Shown here piece after piece: positions 1 through 11,786 of a DNA stretch of 64,000 bases; within the stretch, counting starts at the first letter, position 1, and every line of letters starts with the position of its first letter. The stretch covers positions 47,742,857 through 47,806,856 of the forward strand of contig NC_088867.1 in the NCBI RefSeq assembly GCF_032884065.1. The letters run 5' to 3'. The DNA is from Artemia franciscana. Lineage: Eukaryota; Arthropoda; Branchiopoda; Anostraca; Artemiidae. Made by a program: the position numbers and the translations under genes. The notes beneath the pieces are model-generated. The model had not been told where the DNA came from. It did no database searches and saw only the letters and a list, made by a program, of their open reading frames with translations.

Positions 1-136
1 AGTAGGAAATTGGTTTATTTGATGTTGAACTGTTGACTCCAAGGGGCGTGCTGGCATTACTGGGTTTGTGGTGACCAGGTGACTTTGGTGATTGGTTTGA
101 AAAACAAATGACCCTGTCAGTTTATGAAATCCCCCC
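1..136 (+). other. 3' end of ITS2, inverted rDNA copy
   Basis: This is the reverse complement of 4347-4483, which lies directly upstream of the minus-strand 28S and is therefore ITS2. The two copies differ at only a few bases. The homology is still running at base 1, so the inverted copy extends beyond the left edge and its full length is unknown. Confidence 0.8.
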
Positions 137-1099
137 GGCCTCAGCTCAGGCGAGACGACCCGCTTGACTTAAGCATATTAGTCAGCGGAGGAAAAGAAAC
201 TAACAAGGATTCCCTTAGTAGCGGCGAGCGAAGAGGGAAAAGCCCAGCACTAAGGGTCAATTGTATCCTTCGGGAGGCAATTTCGACCGATGCAGTGTTT
301 GGGAGCCTCGTAAGACCGTCGCTTGTCCAGTCTAAAGTCCTCATGAATGTGGCCCGATTGCCCAGAGAGGGTGTCAGGCCCGTAGGACGGATGAGCGCTC
401 GGCATTCCGAGGTCTCTCTAGAGTCGTGTTGCTTGAGAATGCAGCGCTAATCAGGTGGTAAACTCCATCTAAGGCTAAATATGAATGTGAGACCAATAGA
501 AGACAAGTACCGCGAGGGAAAGTTGAAAAGAACTCTGAAGAGAGAGTTAAACATTGCGTGAAATCCTCCAGGGGTTTAAAACGGAAGGACTTTCGAAGTT
601 CGAGCCATCTTCGGGACCAGTGTCGTGGGTAGCGAGTGCTGATGTGATGGGTTGAGGGCAGCCTCGGCTGTTCTCTGGTCATGTTGGTCATCTGCGTTGC
701 TCACGGCGTGTATTCCCGGGTGGATTCGTAATCCGCAAGTGGCTGGAACGGTGTCAAAGGACCCAGTGCTTTTGTTGCTTCGGCTTCAAGACGCTGGATT
801 CCCGGCAACGATTCGGCCCGGCTTCTGTTGCTGGGAGCCCTTTTGTGGGTCTCCTGGGTGAGCGGAGAGTAGGCGAGTTCCTTCCGACCCGTCTTGAAAC
901 ACGGACCAAGGAGTCTAACTTGTGTGCGAGTCGTAGGTCGATGAGAAGACAGATGGCGGAATGAAAGTTAAGGTATTGCTTGCAATGCTGATGGGAGATC
1001 CTTCTCCACTGGAGAGGGCGCATCCCAGGGGCGTCGTGATCCCGTTGCGGATGCGACGCATATAGAGCACACATGATGGGACCCCAAAGAAGAACTATG
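137..1099 (+). rRNA. 28S rRNA 5' fragment (inverted partial copy)
   Basis: The sequence has the conserved start of the large-subunit rRNA: the CGACCCGCT / TTAAGCATATTAGTCAGC block, GGAGGAAAAGAAACTAACAA, then GGTGGTAAACTCCATC and GGGAAAGTTGAAAAGAAC. It covers about the first 960 bases of 28S. It matches the minus-strand copy at 3385-4346 almost base for base, with small clusters of differences near 1060 and 1085-1095. Homology stops at GAACTATG (1092-1099), and the next base belongs to the opposite-strand copy. A 28S cut at this point lacks the peptidyl-transferase half, so it cannot be functional. Confidence 0.9.
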
Positions 1100-1154
1100 A
1101 AGAGAGTCATAGTTACTCCCGCCATTTACCCGCGCTTCGTTGAATTTCTTCACT

Positions 1155-1188
<34 letters not shown>

Positions 1189-1212
1189 CGTCAACACGCG
1201 ATGGCGCCTTCG

Positions 1213-1246
<34 letters not shown>

Positions 1247-2178
1247 CTGGATCGTGCCAGTTCTGAGTTGGTCGTTCATTGGGCGCTGAGGCTCCGCACC
1301 AAGCCGAAGCAAGGCACTAAGAGCACTGCTTGGGCCGTCCACGACCAGCTTGAGAAGGGATCGAGCACCCTTGCGAGATCCCAAGCCCAACTCGGTAGCC
1401 AGTCGCATCTTGCTCCAAGCCCGACACCCTTAACCTTCAGAGCCAATCCTTATCCCGAAGTTAAGGATCCAATTTGCCGATTTCCCTTACCTACATTCAT
1501 CTATCGCCTAGAGGCTGTTCACCTTGGGGACCTGATGCGGTTATCGGTACGGTCTGGTGGGAGGAGTAGACGTGGCCCTCACCATGGTTTTCAAGGACCG
1601 ACAAGAATGCACGGACGTCGCTCAAGTGCAACGCTCTTCGGAACATTAACCCTATCTCTCCGCGGAGGAATTCCAGGGTTTGTATCTCACTTACACAGAA
1701 AAGAAAACTCTTCCCGGCACTCCCGCCAGCTTCCCATGGCCAATTCTCGTTGCCGAGACGGATACGAGGATCCGAACGTTACCCCAACCAGGTTCCCGAA
1801 TAAAAACGGGATTCCCTTTCGCCCTTGCCACGAGCCTCACGCTTTGCGATCAACACTTCGTGTCTCTTTCGTTCAACGCTCGTCTTGTGCTACCATTTCA
1901 GGTTGGGCTTAGGACCGACTGACCCATGTCCAACCACTGTTCACATGGAACCCTTCCCCACGTCAGGCCTCAAGGCTCTCTCTCGAGTATTTGCTACTAC
2001 CACCAAGATCTGCACCACTGGCCGCTCCAGGCAGGCTCACGCCCAAACCCTTCAACGCAACCAGTGCGACCTCCCTACTCACCGGCGCGTCAGCGACGAT
2101 CACCAAGGATCGACGAGCTCTGCGACCGGCGGTCCGGTATCAGCACAATGCTAAAGCGCCTCCCATTTTAAGGGCTAG

Positions 2179-2210
<32 letters not shown>

Positions 2211-2535
2211 AAGCGGTTTCCGACCTCCATGGCCACCGTCCTGCTGTCTGGAGCAACCAACTCCTTTCCATGGGATCGGGAATATGCATTGGTTTTGGCG
2301 CTTTAACCGGACATTTGGTTCATCCCACAACGCCAGTTCTGCTTACCAAAAGTGGCCCACTGGGCACTCGGATCCGAAATCCTTGCCGCTAACAACACCA
2401 CGGTCGGCAAGGCATCTCACCCATTGAAAGTTTGAGAATAGGTTGAGGCCGTTACGGCCCCAAGGATCGACGAGCTCTGCGACCGGCGGTCCGGTATCAG
2501 CACAATGCTAAAGCGCCTCCCATTTTAAGGGCTAG

Positions 2536-2567
<32 letters not shown>

Positions 2568-2892
2568 AAGCGGTTTCCGACCTCCATGGCCACCGTCCTG
2601 CTGTCTGGAGCAACCAACTCCTTTCCATGGGATCGGGAATATGCATTGGTTTTGGCGCTTTAACCGGACATTTGGTTCATCCCACAACGCCAGTTCTGCT
2701 TACCAAAAGTGGCCCACTGGGCACTCGGATCCGAAATCCTTGCCGCTAACAACACCACGGTCGGCAAGGCATCTCACCCATTGAAAGTTTGAGAATAGGT
2801 TGAGGCCGTTACGGCCCCAAGGATCGACGAGCTCTGCGACCGGCGGTCCGGTATCAGCACAATGCTAAAGCGCCTCCCATTTTAAGGGCTAG

Positions 2893-2924
<32 letters not shown>

Positions 2925-3335
2925 AAGCGGTTTCCGACCTCCATGGCCACCGTCCTGCTGTCTGGAGCAACCAACTCCTTTCCATGGGATCGGGAATATG
3001 CATTGGTTTTGGCGCTTTAACCGGACATTTGGTTCATCCCACAACGCCAGTTCTGCTTACCAAAAGTGGCCCACTGGGCACTCGGATCCGAAATCCTTTC
3101 CGCTAACAACACCACGGTCGGCAAGGCATCTCACCCATTGAAAGTTTGAGAATAGGTTGAGGCCGTTACGGCCCCAAGGCCTCTAATCATTCGCTTTACC
3201 GGATGAGACTCCCGTCTCCTTTGCTTGAGTGCCAGCTATCCTGAGGGAAACTTCGGGAGGAAGCAGCTACTAGATGGTTCGATTAGTCTTTCGCCCCTAT
3301 ACCAAGCTCCGACAATCGATTTGCACGTCAGAATC

Positions 3336-3368
<33 letters not shown>

Positions 3369-4346
3369 TGACCTGGCCAGGCATAGGTCACCATCTTTTG
3401 GGTCCCATCATGTGTGCTCTAGGTGCGTCGCATCCGCAACGGGATCACGACGCCCCTGGGATGCGCCCTCTCCAGTGGAGAAGGATCTCCCATCAGCATT
3501 GCAAACAATACCTTAACTTTCATTCCGCCATCGGTCTTCTCATCGACCTACGACTCGCACACAAGTTAGACTCCTTGGTCCGTGTTTCAAGACGGGTCGG
3601 AAGGAACTCGCCTACTCTCCGCTCACCCAGGAGACCCACAAAAGGGCTCCCAGCAACAGAAGCCGGGCCGAATCGTTGCCGGGAATCCAGCGTCTTGAAG
3701 CCGAAGCAACAAAAGCACTGGGTCCTTTGACACCGTTCCAGCCGCGTGCGGATTACGAATCCACCCGGGAATACACGCCGTGAGCAACGCAGATGACCAA
3801 CATGACCAGAGAACAGCCGAGGCTGCCCTCAACCCATCATATCAGCACTCGCTACCCACGACACTGATCCCGAAGATGGCTCGAACTTCGAAAGTCCTTC
3901 CGTTTTAAACCCCTGGAGGATTTCACGCAATGTTTAACTCTCTCTTCAGAGTTCTTTTCAACTTTCCCTCGCGGTACTTGTCTTCTATTGGTCTCACATT
4001 CATATTTAGCCTTAGATGGAGTTTACCACCTGATTAGCGCTGCATTCTCAAGCAACACGACTCTAGAGAGACCTCGGAATGCCGAGCGCTCATCCGTCCT
4101 ACGGGCCTGACACCCTCTCTGGGCAATCGGGCCACATTCATGAGGACTTTAGACTGGACAAGCGACGGTCTTACGAGGCTCCCAAACACTGCATCGGTCG
4201 AAATTGCCTCCCGAAGGATACAATTGACCCTTAGTGCTGGGCTTTTCCCTCTTCGCTCGCCGCTACTAAGGGAATCCTTGTTAGTTTCTTTTCCTCCGCT
4301 GACTAATATGCTTAAGTCAAGCGGGTCGTCTCGCCTGAGCTGAGAC
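1100..4346 (-). rRNA. 28S rRNA, 3'-truncated, internal triplication
   Basis: On the minus strand this is 28S rRNA from its 5' end (about 4346) towards the 3' half. Landmarks are the reverse complements of TTAAGCATATTAGTCAGC near 4310, the CTAATCGAACCATC block near 3280, and the domain around 1110-1260 with CATAGTTACTCCCGCC and GTTTTAATTAGACAGTC. It ends at ...GACTCTCTT (1100-1106), two bases before the conserved R2/I-PpoI cut in CTCTCTTAAGGTAGC, so roughly the last third of the gene is missing. A 357-bp internal block is present three times. It sits downstream of ITS2 in normal rDNA order. Truncation plus triplication mark it as non-functional or mis-assembled. Confidence 0.9.
2105..3175 (-). 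repeat. 357-bp tandem triplication inside 28S
   Basis: Three head-to-tail units (about 2105-2461, 2462-2818 and 2819-3175) begin at GGATCGACGAGCTCTGCG and end at GAGGCCGTTACGGCCCCAA. The exact 357-bp period is seen in repeated landmarks such as GGCAGGTGAGTTGTTACAC. The units are almost identical; the third has CCTTTCCGC where the others have CCTTGCCGC near 3098. Normal 28S carries this segment once, followed by GGCCTCTAATCATTCGC as at 3177. Confidence 0.95.
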
Positions 4347-4957
4347 CGGGGGGATTTCATAAACTGACAGGGTCATTTGTTTTTCAAACCAATCACCAAA
4401 GTCACCTGGTCACCACAAACCCAGTAATGCCAGCATGCCCCTTGGAGTCAACAGTTCAACATCAAATAAACCAATTTCCTACTACCAAAGTCATAGTAGT
4501 CCATTCCTGTGACAAAAGGCTGTCAGTCAAAGTGTTTTAGCCAAGAAGAATTGGATTTTCATCCTCATTGGGCCCTTATACACTCTGTACACCCAATAAT
4601 GTGTAACACCTCCTCTAAGTTCCACCAAAAAGGAGCTCAGTTACCATTACCCAGTTGGGTGACAAGTAAAAGAATGATCCACAAGAGGCTTAGCCCTGGG
4701 CCTTGTCTTACTTGATGAGATCACTTGCACCCCTTGTACTATTGATTCCCCTAAACCAATAGCCCACAACAAAGAGGGAAATGAGACCAGTAAGCGAGAC
4801 CAAATTTACCTCTCACCAAATCCTCTCAACATAAACAGTTGACACAAAACTTGACGAGATCGTTTGCAATCTCTATAGGCGTTGACATCAACGGCCCTAT
4901 AGAAGCAAGGAGCCTCGCAGTGACGGTATACCCAGATGACCGTATGATAAAAACATC
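4347..4957 (-). other. ITS2
   Basis: This spacer of about 610 bp lies between the 5.8S (minus strand, ending near 4958) and the 28S start near 4346. Short open frames in it have no coding features. Its last 137 bases recur inverted at the left window edge. Confidence 0.8.
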
Positions 4958-5115
4958 CGTCTCTCAGCCAGACGTAGTCCAAGCTCAAAGGCTGGACATG
5001 CAATTTGCGTTCAAAATATAGACGTTCCATGTGTCCTGCAGTTCGCATGGAATCACGCGTCTAGCTGCGTTTGTCTTCGTAATGTGAGCCAAGTGATCCA
5101 TCCTCCAGGGTCGTT
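4958..5115 (-). pseudogene. 5.8S rRNA, probably degraded copy
   Basis: On the minus strand the order GGATCACTTGGCTC, ACGCAGCTAG, GAACTGCAGGACACATG and TTTTGAACGCAAATTGC identifies 5.8S rRNA of about 158 nt. Blocks that are almost invariant in eukaryotes are damaged here. GAAGAACGCAGC reads GAAGACAAACGCAGC, the usual GGTCGATG before it reads ACATTACG, and an extra base or more lies between CACATG and the AACAT-like stretch. This suggests a decayed pseudogene, though an error-prone assembly is possible. It lies between ITS1 and ITS2 in normal order. Confidence 0.8.
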
Positions 5116-6213
5116 CTAATGAATGTTTCAAATTCTCCCTTAAACAAGGCCAATGCAATTGCACCCTTGCACACCTCAAGCCATGCTCTGTTGGGGCAAG
5201 CTCACCTTCACTCCCTTTAGTCTCGCGGAGTGGTATCCATGATCCTTGAATCACAGAGCCACTCTAGTCCCCAATATGACTATTTTTCACTATGATTTCA
5301 CACGTAGAAAATATACATCGAGATGTCAAGAGCATGTTGGCATATTGCTTGCAAAATCGATGCTACATTAGTGCAGTCGCAGTGCAAGACTTTGGCTCAC
5401 CTGAGGACTTCCGCGCCTCTCTTTTGACCAAGCCAATCCCTTCGTCTCGCACCACTTGGAAACTCAGGAAGGGTAAAGAGTGCTTCCCGGGCCCCACCAA
5501 AATGTTGCTGGGGCAGCAACTACCACAGTGTTAGTAATCTAATGTCCATTATTTTTCAGATGGCATGACTTTGTGGCCCTCGTACACAACTCAAGATGTG
5601 TCACAAGCTTTGCAGGCTCTCGTTTCCTCACAAGAGCCCCCGTCTGCAAAAGCAAGGTCCCAATCTAATTGTGCTGCGAAAAATCCCACTACCATCCTAG
5701 AATAATCGGCCACAGATACCAAGACCTCGAGACAAATAACCCAGTATATCATCTCGAGATCCCCCACACAAACATAGGCAGCAACACTCACCTCAGTGTT
5801 GGGTTTGTCTCAACAGGGACGTCAAAGTAATTCCATTGACTTGGCTACCTTCACAAGCTTTGCATGCTCCCACTCCTCTGAGAGCCCCCACTACAGAGCT
5901 AGTTCAAGTCCTCAAAGTCAGTCAATGGTCTCACCGATTCTCCATTAAATCAACAAACCAAACTTTTTAGGCCAATCCACCACAATGGATTGCCGTCAAA
6001 GCCCACCATTCCTCAAGACTCCGTTGAGCACTCCATTGTTCAACGAATGGCCCCCATGAATGATGCTGCACAAGGGTACCACCCCCTCACAATAGGCAAA
6101 ACCGACTTGTGCACCTCAAACATCAAACACGGGGACGTGTATCAATAACAACGATTCGGAAAAAACTACTGACCACACATGGCCAAGAAGTCTCCTTCTC
6201 GTTTATCAAACGC
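5116..6213 (-). other. ITS1 (about 1.1 kb)
   Basis: This is the spacer between the 18S 3' end (6214) and the 5.8S 5' end (about 5115) on the minus strand. The length is unusually long for an arthropod ITS1 and is one reason to suspect a brine shrimp. No coding feature is seen. Confidence 0.8.
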
Positions 6214-6271
<58 letters not shown>

Positions 6272-6359
6272 AAGGATCAAGTTTGAACAACTTTCAACCA
6301 CACCACGAGCAGCCCGGAGGCTGCCCTGGCGAGTCGTCCGAAGTTCTCACTAAATCATT

Positions 6360-6405
<46 letters not shown>

Positions 6406-6837
6406 ATCGACGCAAGCTAATGACTTGCACCTACTAGGGATTCCTGGTTCATGGGGATCCTTGCAGTCCCCAATCCCAACCACGGAAGAGGTTCAGCGGT
6501 TACCCGGTCCTCTCGGACAGGGAGGACGCGCTGATTCTTCCAGTGTAGCGCGCGTGCGGCCCAGGACATCTAAGGGCGTCACAGACCTGTTATTGCTCAC
6601 TCTCATATGGCTAGACGCCACTTGTCCCTCTAAGAAGAGCGATCCACCACTAGGATCCATCGTCTATTTAGCAGGCTAGAGTCTCGTTCGTTATCGGAAT
6701 TAACCAGACAAATCGCTCCACCAACTAAGAACGGCCATGCACCACCACCCACTGAATCAAGAAAGAGCTCTCAATCTGTCAATCCTTCCAGTGTCCGGGC
6801 CTGGTGAGGTTTCCCGTGTTGAGTCAAATTAAGCCGC

Positions 6838-6886
<49 letters not shown>

Positions 6887-7057
6887 TTTGCAACCATACT
6901 TCCCCCGGAACCCAAACACTGGTTTCCCGGAAGCTGCCCGCGGAGTCATTCAAGTAACGTTCGCGGATCGCTGGTTGGCATCGTTTATGGTTAGAACTAG
7001 GGCGGTATCTGATCGCCTTCGAACCTCTAACTTTCGTTCTTGATTAATGAAAACATT

Positions 7058-7088
<31 letters not shown>

Positions 7089-7144
7089 GCGACGGTCCAA
7101 GAATTTCACCTCTAGCGTCGCAGTACGAATACCCCCGTCTGTCT
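6214..7144 (-). rRNA. 18S rRNA, 3' half only
   Basis: The minus strand carries the 18S 3' end (reverse complement of TAATGATCCTTCCGCAGG at 6214), the universal GTACACACCGCCCGTCG region near 6385, the CAATTCCTTTAAGTTTCAGC complement near 6870, and the stem near 6980-7040. It is recognisable up to CGAATACCCCCGTCTGTC (about 7127-7144), then stops abruptly in non-rDNA sequence. About 930 of the usual ~1800 bases are present. With no 5' half and no visible promoter or external spacer, this is a truncated orphon copy. Confidence 0.9.
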
Positions 7145-7542
7145 TTCAAGTTTCATTTAAATCTGGCACTCCATTCACTACTATGCTATCAAACAAAACT
7201 TAAAACCATATCTCCCTCTCCCTTTTTGACCTGGGATTTGCTGAAGGCACCATCTGTTTCTCTTTTTCTAAGGACTGGTCTGACCCACCACCTCCGTGTA
7301 GCTTGTTTTGCACTTCCATATAGCTGCTCCTATAAGAAACAAAGAATATAAACATAGGTCTCTATTAAAAGAAAGCTGGAATAGGTCTTTGATAGTGAAC
7401 ATTTTCAAGCCCTTGACAAGCATAGTGAAATAGGAAACACTTATAATTGTTGCAAAATAGCAAAGGGCAAACTACAATTTTTTTTTAATCCATTATTTTT
7501 CTTGGCTGTTTTTCTGTAGATGAGGTTATTATGAGCCTTTTG
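7145..7542. other. AT-rich unique flank of the rDNA fragment
   Basis: Ordinary AT-rich sequence follows the abrupt end of 18S homology. No gene, promoter or repeat boundary is recognised. Confidence 0.5.
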
Positions 7543-7815
7543 TAGCATAGCCTGTACCCAGCTTTGTTTAGTGATTTATACCGGGATGTAAAGCAGTAAC
7601 TTACTTTCAAGACTTAAGAGACTTTCATACATTTAGCATAGCCTGTACCCAGCTTTGTTTAGTGATTTATACCGGGATGTAAAGCAGTAATTTACTTTCA
7701 AGACTTAAGAGACATTCATACATTTAGCATAGCCTGTACCCAGCTTTGCTTAGTGATTTATACCGGGATGTAAAGCAGTAGCTTACTTTCAAGACTTAAG
7801 AGACTTACATACATT
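7543..7815 (+). repeat. 91-bp tandem repeat, three copies
   Basis: Units start at TAGCATAGCCTGTACCCAGC (7543, 7634 and 7725), a constant 91-bp period. Each contains GTGATTTATACCGGGATGTA and ends in CATACATTTAG. The units differ by a few substitutions. The array abuts the first copy of the large duplication at 7812, whose first bases, CATTTAG, match the end of each unit. Confidence 0.95.
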
Positions 7816-10360
7816 TAGAAAAAGCTACATGCAACCTGATCTAAATAAAGATGCTATTGTAGAGTATCAAAGAGACGCCTACAAGTATATCCCAATTGCA
7901 GTAAAGGCACATTACAAAGAACAAGAACCTACAGGAACAGGTTCATAGTATACCGTTGGAGTGGTAAAGAAACTAGAAAATTGCAAAAATTAAGATAAAG
8001 AACTAAGAAGAAGATTAAAAAGAAACTTTGAAAATTGCAAGTACAGTACTAAGTACATACAGCAAGTAATATTAGCAAATTAATGAGATCATAGCTGCAC
8101 TTTTTTTTCTCTCATGCTTGTTAAACTAACACATCCATTTTGCAACAGTTGTGCACCAGGCTCTTTGGATGATTCTTCTGCCCAGGGAAATCCCATAGAG
8201 GAGTAAATAATTACTGTCTAGGAGAATCTGATTTTGGAAGGAAAACCTTCGAATATCTCTGTCTAGAAAACTGTAAGTCCTGTTACCTATTCTATTGAAC
8301 TATAAGAAGGTCAGGGAGGTGTCACTGATCAAGTTAATACTTTCTCAGGTCTGTAGAACCAGTGGGGTCCAGAAGGTTTTCTGGATGACCACTTTTTTGA
8401 TAGGTGATAATTCCAGGGGCTGATGGCCTGCTCTAGGTGACCTCTCTGTGAACTGATAACCCAGACAGGGTCATCGGTCCATAGAGATGTTACCCAGATT
8501 TAGAAAATTGGCCATCACTCTATAGACTGATCACCCATATTCCAGACTAGGTCAACACTTTATAGAGAGATCACCCAGACTTCAAGAATGAGCCACCAAT
8601 CCCTAAAATAATGACCTGTTAAATGAGTGGTTACCCAGAAAAACTTGTGGACCCCACTGTCTAGAACAAATATTTCTATTTTCCAGCTTCATTCATCTCT
8701 GTCATACAAGATTCTCAAAAAAAAAAAAATGGTGACCCAGCTTTAGCTATATATCCTACGTAATCCTAAAAGCAACAGCTTGCCTGCTTTCTTCGTTTAC
8801 TCAGTAGATAAAGTGCAATAGCCTTTTCTGAATTTGGCTTAACACTCTCATTGCTTTAGCTTGGTGATTTGAACTCTTCTAGAGTTTTAAATTATTCTAA
8901 GGAGCTATGTTAATATTCTTCTTGCTGATCATTATAATTTTTTTTTTTTTTTAATTCCTTCTGTTTAAAGCATTTTAGAGAGATTCTAAGCCATCCATGG
9001 GCATATTGCTGCCACAAATAATTTTGCTCAAATGAGTTGGTGGAAAACAGATAGAACATAAAAATTTTCTTTTTTTTATTATTTCAAGACTAGAATATCT
9101 CAAAACTAAGCATTAATATTGCTGATTGTGTCTTAAGTAAGTACAATCCCTGATGGAGTTTTGTTGATACCTGTCTTAAAATTAATTTGTCTAAATAAAA
9201 TAAACGTTGTTTATGGGACAACAGTGAAAATGGCAGAAAAATATGATTTGAGTTTTTTTTCAATATTTACTTTTTTCAAATAATTGTTGTTCTCTGGTCA
9301 CATTTGTGTTCCTTCCTAACGTGGCTAGCACTTTAGTTTGAGAATCCTTAGTCCAAGGGGCGCATGTTGAATTCCTGGCATTACCAGTTTATTTGGTTTG
9401 GGACAGGGGTCAGTGATGTGACTCCCTAAGCTCAGCCAGAATTGGCCCAACTTTAAAAGGGTACCTAGAGAAATCTGGGGACAGTAAGCAGGAAGGGCAT
9501 GCAAAAGCATAGAATGGCTGGCACCTAGCTTCCTATTGTACTTCCTGGCTAAAGGAACACCTGGTCCTTTACTGGCCTACTGACTTAGCCATAGAAGCTT
9601 TCTTTTAAACCCATTAAATATATGTACAAAGGAAGAAATGCCTGTACAGAGGTCTTCCTTTCCAATGAATTGTTGATGAGTAGACAAGAGTGTGGGTCAT
9701 GAGAGATGGCTGGTGAATGTAATGGGGGGTGAGTGTTTTGCAAGGTCTAAAAATTTAGAGCATTGCTCAGGTTGGCAACTGATCACAAAAGTAAAATTTT
9801 GTGGATGGTTTTTCTTTGTGACTGTTATACTTATATAATGTCAAGTATTTTCAAGTTGATCTTCATTGTTTTGTTTTTATTGCCATGGCCCTAGGACTTT
9901 AGTGTAGTAAAACTTTTTTATGTCCATCCATTTTCTTTAAACAGACAGGAGTTCTATGTTTCCTTGCTTCAATAAATTTATGTGCAAGTTTGAGACCACG
10001 GGTTACAAATTAGGTCAAAACTTGCAAATGGAACTATGATATGACTAATTAATTTTTAAGGAATGTATATCAATTTAAAGATTAAAAAAAAAAATCATGC
10101 AGAAAACAACTTGAGAAATACATAAAAGTATCCCTTTACAATCATTTAATGAATTGTCACAAATGTAGGTCACAATTAAGATTGAAATGAACAAAGCTGC
10201 AATTATGAATCTTTTTCTTTAAAGAAACTGAAGGGGGAAACCTCGAAGCTTTGACAAATTCAATCTGACTTTTGGGCTCTTTTCAATGGGAACTTTCTTT
10301 GGATTTTTTCCAACCAAGTAAAAACAGCAGAGACAGCATAAGGTATAAGTGACTTGCTAA
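7812..10360 (+). repeat. segmental duplication, copy A (about 2.5 kb)
   Basis: The unit begins CATTTAGAAAAAGCTACATG and ends near GGTATAAGTGACTTGCTA. It is followed directly by a second copy in the same orientation. Shared landmarks are CAACAGTTGTGCACCAGG, GATCACCCA motifs around 8520-8580, TCCCTGATGGAGTTTTGTTG (9149), and CTGAAGGGG followed by AAACCTC (about 10228). No intact coding region or transposon protein is seen. It is probably an old non-coding segment, possibly transposon-derived. Confidence 0.85.
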
Positions 10361-11324
10361 CATTTAGAAAAAGCTACATGCAACCTGATCTGAATAAGGA
10401 TGCTATTGTACAGTATCAAAGAGAAGCTGACAGGTATATCCAAAATGCAGTAAAGGCATATTACAAAGACAAAGAACAGGTTCATAGAATTCCATTGCAG
10501 TGGTAAAGTAACAAGAAAATTACAAAAATTAAGGTAAAAAAGAACTGAGAAGCAGATTAACAAGAAACTATGAAAATTGCAAGTACAGTACTAAGTGCAT
10601 ACAGCAAGTAATATTAGTAAATTAAGATCATAGCTGCACTTCTTTTCTCTCTTGCTTGTTAAACTGACTTATCCATCTACCAACAGTTGTGCACCAGGTT
10701 CTTTGGATGATTCGTCTGCCCAGGGAAAATCCCTAGAGGATTAAATAATTACTGTCTAGGATAATTTTATTTTGGAAGAAAAACTTTCTCGATGACCACT
10801 TTTTTGATAGGTAATAATTCCAAGGACTGATAGCCCATCCTTCAATTGTCCAAATCTAAGGTGACCTCTCTAAGAACTGGTGACCTGGACTAGGTGACCT
10901 CTATGTGAGCTGATAACCCAACCTGGGGCATCAGTCCATAGAGAGGATTTAGAGAATAGGCAATCACTCTATAGACTGATCACCCACATTCCAAACTAGG
11001 TCATCAGTCCATAGAGAGATCACCCAGATTTTAAGAATAGGCCATCAACCATTAGAATAATGGCCAGTCAAGAGAGTGGTTACCCAAAAAAAACTTGTGG
11101 ACCCCACTGTCGAGAGCTGAAATATTTCTATTTTCCAGCTTCAGTCATCCCTGTCTTACAGGATTCTCCAAAAAACTGGAGACCCAACTTTAGCTATATA
11201 TCCTATGTAAACCTAAAAGCAACAGCTTGCCTGCTTTCTTCGCTTACTCAGTAGATACGCTGTAATAGCCTTCTTCTGGATTTGGCTTAATGCTCTCACT
11301 GCTTCAGTTTGAAAATCTGATTTG

Positions 11325-11486
11325 AAAAATCGTGTCCGATTTGACGCAGCAGTGGGAACTATGGAATAGAGCTTGTCGCAGCGACGCAAAAGTCTGCGTT
11401 TCAGTGTGAACACTCCATCCGATTCTGTCGTACGTCTCTTCTGACAGACAAAAAATCGTGTCGGGATTGACGCAGCAGTGTGAACT
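11325..11486. repeat. MITE-like repeat in copy B
   Basis: A block with two direct copies, about 124 bp apart, of a sequence like AATCGTGTC, a GATTGACGCAGCAG core and GTG(G/T)GAAC (near 11328 and 11452). It is missing from copy A at the matching place and is richer in CpG than its surroundings, so it looks inserted. Its class is not determined. Confidence 0.45.
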
Positions 11487-11786
11487 AAGGGTCAGTCAAC
11501 TTTTACAAATCGAACTCTAAAAGTTAACTTGGAATCGCAAATAAAACGTCAGAATGCTGGTTTCAGTCAACTTGAAAAGTGAATTAAACGCAACTTAGGT
11601 AGTATGATAGAAATTTTACAGTGATTTAGTCATTGGAGAATAGATTAGCTGGGCAAGCAGGGTAGACTAAAGTGTCTTTCCATGCATGATGCCCGCAATT
11701 GGGAGCCTACTGTTATTGTACAGGAAATAGACATTTCCTAAATTTTGAAAAAAAAAACATTGATATGGCTCAGAATTCTACTCAAG

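Larger units (their letters stand above)
1..4483. repeat. large inverted repeat (arms 1-1099 and 3385-4483)
   Basis: Base i pairs with base 4484-i over about 1.09 kb, covering part of ITS2 and the 5' part of 28S. The spacer 1100-3384 holds the additional 28S of the longer arm. The arms are nearly identical. The shorter arm meets the spacer at 1099/1100 through an 8-bp perfect fold-back: AACTATGA at 1093-1100 and TCATAGTT at 1107-1114, separated by AGAGAG. Either a real inverted duplication or a chimeric long-read palindrome would produce this. Confidence 0.9.

Noticed and set aside
124-4360. Many open frames across the 28S region on both strands, including three identical 82-codon frames
   Set aside because: They lie wholly inside rRNA sequence and repeat with the 357-bp triplication; they are not proteins.
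6425-7351. Open frames of 84 and 103 codons
   Set aside because: The first is antisense to 18S rRNA; the second straddles the 18S border and has no domain.
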